Shown: positions 5,716 through 6,664 of the stretch, piece after piece
How positions within the stretch are numbered: the stretch's first letter is position 1
Layout: the number at the start of each line of letters is the position of its first letter
Assembly (NCBI GenBank): GCA_027051265.1
Contig: JALTZH010000019.1
Span: 1-6,664 of the forward strand
Direction: 5' to 3'
DNA from: an archaeon
GTDB lineage: Archaea; Hydrothermarchaeota; Hydrothermarchaeia; JALTZZ01; JALUTC01
DNA: 6,664 nt
Position numbers and translations under genes: made by a program
The notes under the pieces: model-generated
The model's database searches: none
What the model saw: the letters and a program-made list of their open reading frames with translations, nothing else
What the model was told of the DNA's origin: nothing

Positions 5716-6113
5716 ATCTCTTACCATTACTTGAAGAATTTTTAAGGATAATGAATAGGGATGAGAACATACCAATATTAGTTGAAGGATATCGTGACCT
5801 TTTGGCATTACGTTATATGGGTTTTAAATCCCAGATATATACCTTAAACAATAAACCGCTATTGGAAATTTGTTATGAAATATCCAGAAAACATAAAAAA
5901 GTATATATTCTTTTTGACTTTGATAAAAGAGGCAAATTTCTATATAGGAAGACGAAGAGATATCTATCAGAGCTTGGGGTAGTTGTAGACGATACGCTTA
6001 GAGATTTGTTTAAGAAATTTGGAATATCAAAAATCGAAGAAATAAGATATAGAATAAAAAATCTAGTTAAAAATGATAAATATTTTTATTTATACTTTGG
6101 TAATGAGTTTTAA
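5712..6113 (+). CDS. Small Toprim-domain protein (UPF0292 type)
   Basis: A 133-residue protein made almost entirely of a Toprim fold, the metal-binding core shared by DnaG primases, topoisomerases and RNase M5. The motifs are clear: ILVEGYRDLLALRYMGF (22-38) with catalytic-type Glu25, and VYILFDFDKRGKFL (64-77) with the DxD pair Asp69 and Asp71. The tail, with DDTLRDLF then an IEEIRYRIKNL helix, fits the archaeal UPF0292 family of small primase-like proteins, whose function is not established; RNA or DNA cleavage or processing is a guess from the fold. All the acidic metal-binding residues are kept. The start codon overlaps the korA stop (ATGA at 5712-5715), so translation is probably coupled to korA. 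T-runs follow it. The pairing with a metabolic gene may be only positional. Confidence 0.85.
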   Translation: MNLLPLLEEFLRIMNRDENIPILVEGYRDLLALRYMGFKSQIYTLNNKPLLEICYEISRKHKKVYILFDFDKRGKFLYRKTKRYLSELGVVVDDTLRDLFKKFGISKIEEIRYRIKNLVKNDKYFYLYFGNEF

Positions 6114-6126
6114 ACATATTATATCT

Positions 6127-6152
6127 GTTTTGTTTTTAGTATCAATTTTTTT
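6127..6152 (+). terminator. T-rich terminator after the korA-Toprim operon
   Basis: Two T-tracts, TGTTTTGTTTTT and then a T7 run at 6146-6152, lie 14-39 nt after the Toprim stop codon. They fit an archaeal oligo-U terminator separating this operon from the next gene. Confidence 0.4.
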
Positions 6153-6186
6153 CAAAGTTAACATTTTAAGTAAATTTAAAAATCTA

Positions 6187-6192
6187 GAGGTG
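6187..6192 (+). promoter_or_regulatory. Shine-Dalgarno deciding a TTG start
   Basis: GAGGTG matches the 16S rRNA tail and lies 5 nt before TTG at 6198-6200. The in-frame stop TAA at 6177-6179 rules out an earlier start, and the next in-frame ATG (6363) is inside conserved sequence. This is the only clear Shine-Dalgarno seen before a gene in the window. Confidence 0.65.
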
Positions 6193-6197
6193 TTTTT

Positions 6198-6664
6198 TTG
6201 GTAGATGTTCAATCGGAAGTATCTAAGATAAAAATCGATATAGATAAAGTTGGAGTTAAAAACATAAGAAAGGAATTCATAATTCCCAAGGATGGATTGT
6301 ACTTTTTTTTATCCAGTATAAATTGTTATGTAGATTTACCTTCTAAATACCGAGGAATTCATATGTCGAGAAATATTGAAGCGATAAATGAAACAATATC
6401 GGATGTTTCAAGAAAACCGGTTAGAACTCTTGAAGAATTTGCTGAAAACCTATGCTCTGAGGTCTTAAAGAGACATGAATATGCAAGATTTGCATATATT
6501 GAGATAAAGAGCTATATACCTTATAAGAATAAATCGTATAAAGTTTTCGTTCGATGTAAATGTAATAGAATGAGAGAGTTATATAGAAAAATAATTTTAA
6601 GATTAGATACGCCTTTCTTTATATCGAATTATAAAATATATATCGATGTAATTATATATAATAA
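6198..6664 (+). CDS. mptA: MptA-family GTP cyclohydrolase, partial and possibly reduced
   Basis: The gene starts at TTG 6198 and runs off the window after 155 codons. MptA is the Fe(II)-dependent archaeal GTP cyclohydrolase (relative of bacterial FolE2) that makes 7,8-dihydroneopterin 2',3'-cyclic phosphate, the first step to methanopterin-type pterins. The N-terminal half fits well: VDVQSE (2-7), DKVGVKNIRK (16-25), YVDLPSKYRGIHMSRNIE (44-61), and SEVLKRHEYARFA.IEI (87-103). After this, family members usually have about 30 more residues before a CPC motif. Here CKC (120-122) followed by an NRMRELYRK helix comes early, and the His that follows that motif in FolE2/MptA is not seen in the next 33 residues. 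It may thus be a shortened, divergent or repurposed member. There is no frame break in what is visible. It is probably its own transcription unit. Confidence 0.7.
   Translation, partial: MVDVQSEVSKIKIDIDKVGVKNIRKEFIIPKDGLYFFLSSINCYVDLPSKYRGIHMSRNIEAINETISDVSRKPVRTLEEFAENLCSEVLKRHEYARFAYIEIKSYIPYKNKSYKVFVRCKCNRMRELYRKIILRLDTPFFISNYKIYIDVIIYN

Overview
The window is a low-GC archaeal chromosome segment, probably from a thermophile. The archaeal assignment rests on a GAN/Cdc45-like DHH-superfamily protein, a UPF0292-type Toprim protein, an MptA-family (archaeal GTP cyclohydrolase) protein, a geranylgeranyl reductase-type flavoprotein, tRNA genes without an encoded CCA, and starts that look mostly leaderless (TATA-like boxes about 25 nt before the ATG, no Shine-Dalgarno). 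Very GC-rich tRNA stems in an AT-rich background suggest growth at high temperature. The lineage cannot be fixed from this window.

Left end (1-413): the 5' end of a minus-strand gene that looks like the start of a PAS domain, then about 350 bp without a gene. That gap carries a degenerate IS200/IS605-TnpB right-end-like (omega-RNA-like) motif, a perfect 10-bp tandem repeat and an 8-bp inverted repeat. At 414-1586 is a GAN/RecJ/Cdc45-type protein whose DHH catalytic motifs are eroded, so it is probably a structural rather than nucleolytic protein.

Centre (1587-3516): a monofunctional aspartate kinase with two tandem ACT domains, which should commit aspartate to the Thr/Met/Lys pathways. It is followed by a tRNA-Lys(CUU)/tRNA-Thr(GGU) pair 5 nt apart. 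A nested inverted repeat lies between the kinase and the tRNAs.

Right half (3517-6664): a geranylgeranyl reductase-family FAD protein (minus) is divergent from korA (plus), the alpha subunit of a 2-oxoacid:ferredoxin oxidoreductase, with only 33 bp between the start codons. korA overlaps a small Toprim protein by ATGA; korB is not next to it. The last gene, cut by the window end, is an MptA-family protein with a TTG start and a good Shine-Dalgarno. It appears shortened and lacks an expected active-site histidine in the visible part.

Functional links are modest. KOR makes reduced ferredoxin, a known electron donor for some archaeal geranylgeranyl reductases, so the divergent pair may share electron flow. 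No CRISPR array, intact transposon, rRNA or obvious new multi-gene system is visible. The best leads are the apparently dead GAN/Cdc45-like protein, the orphan omega-RNA-like motif and the reduced MptA.
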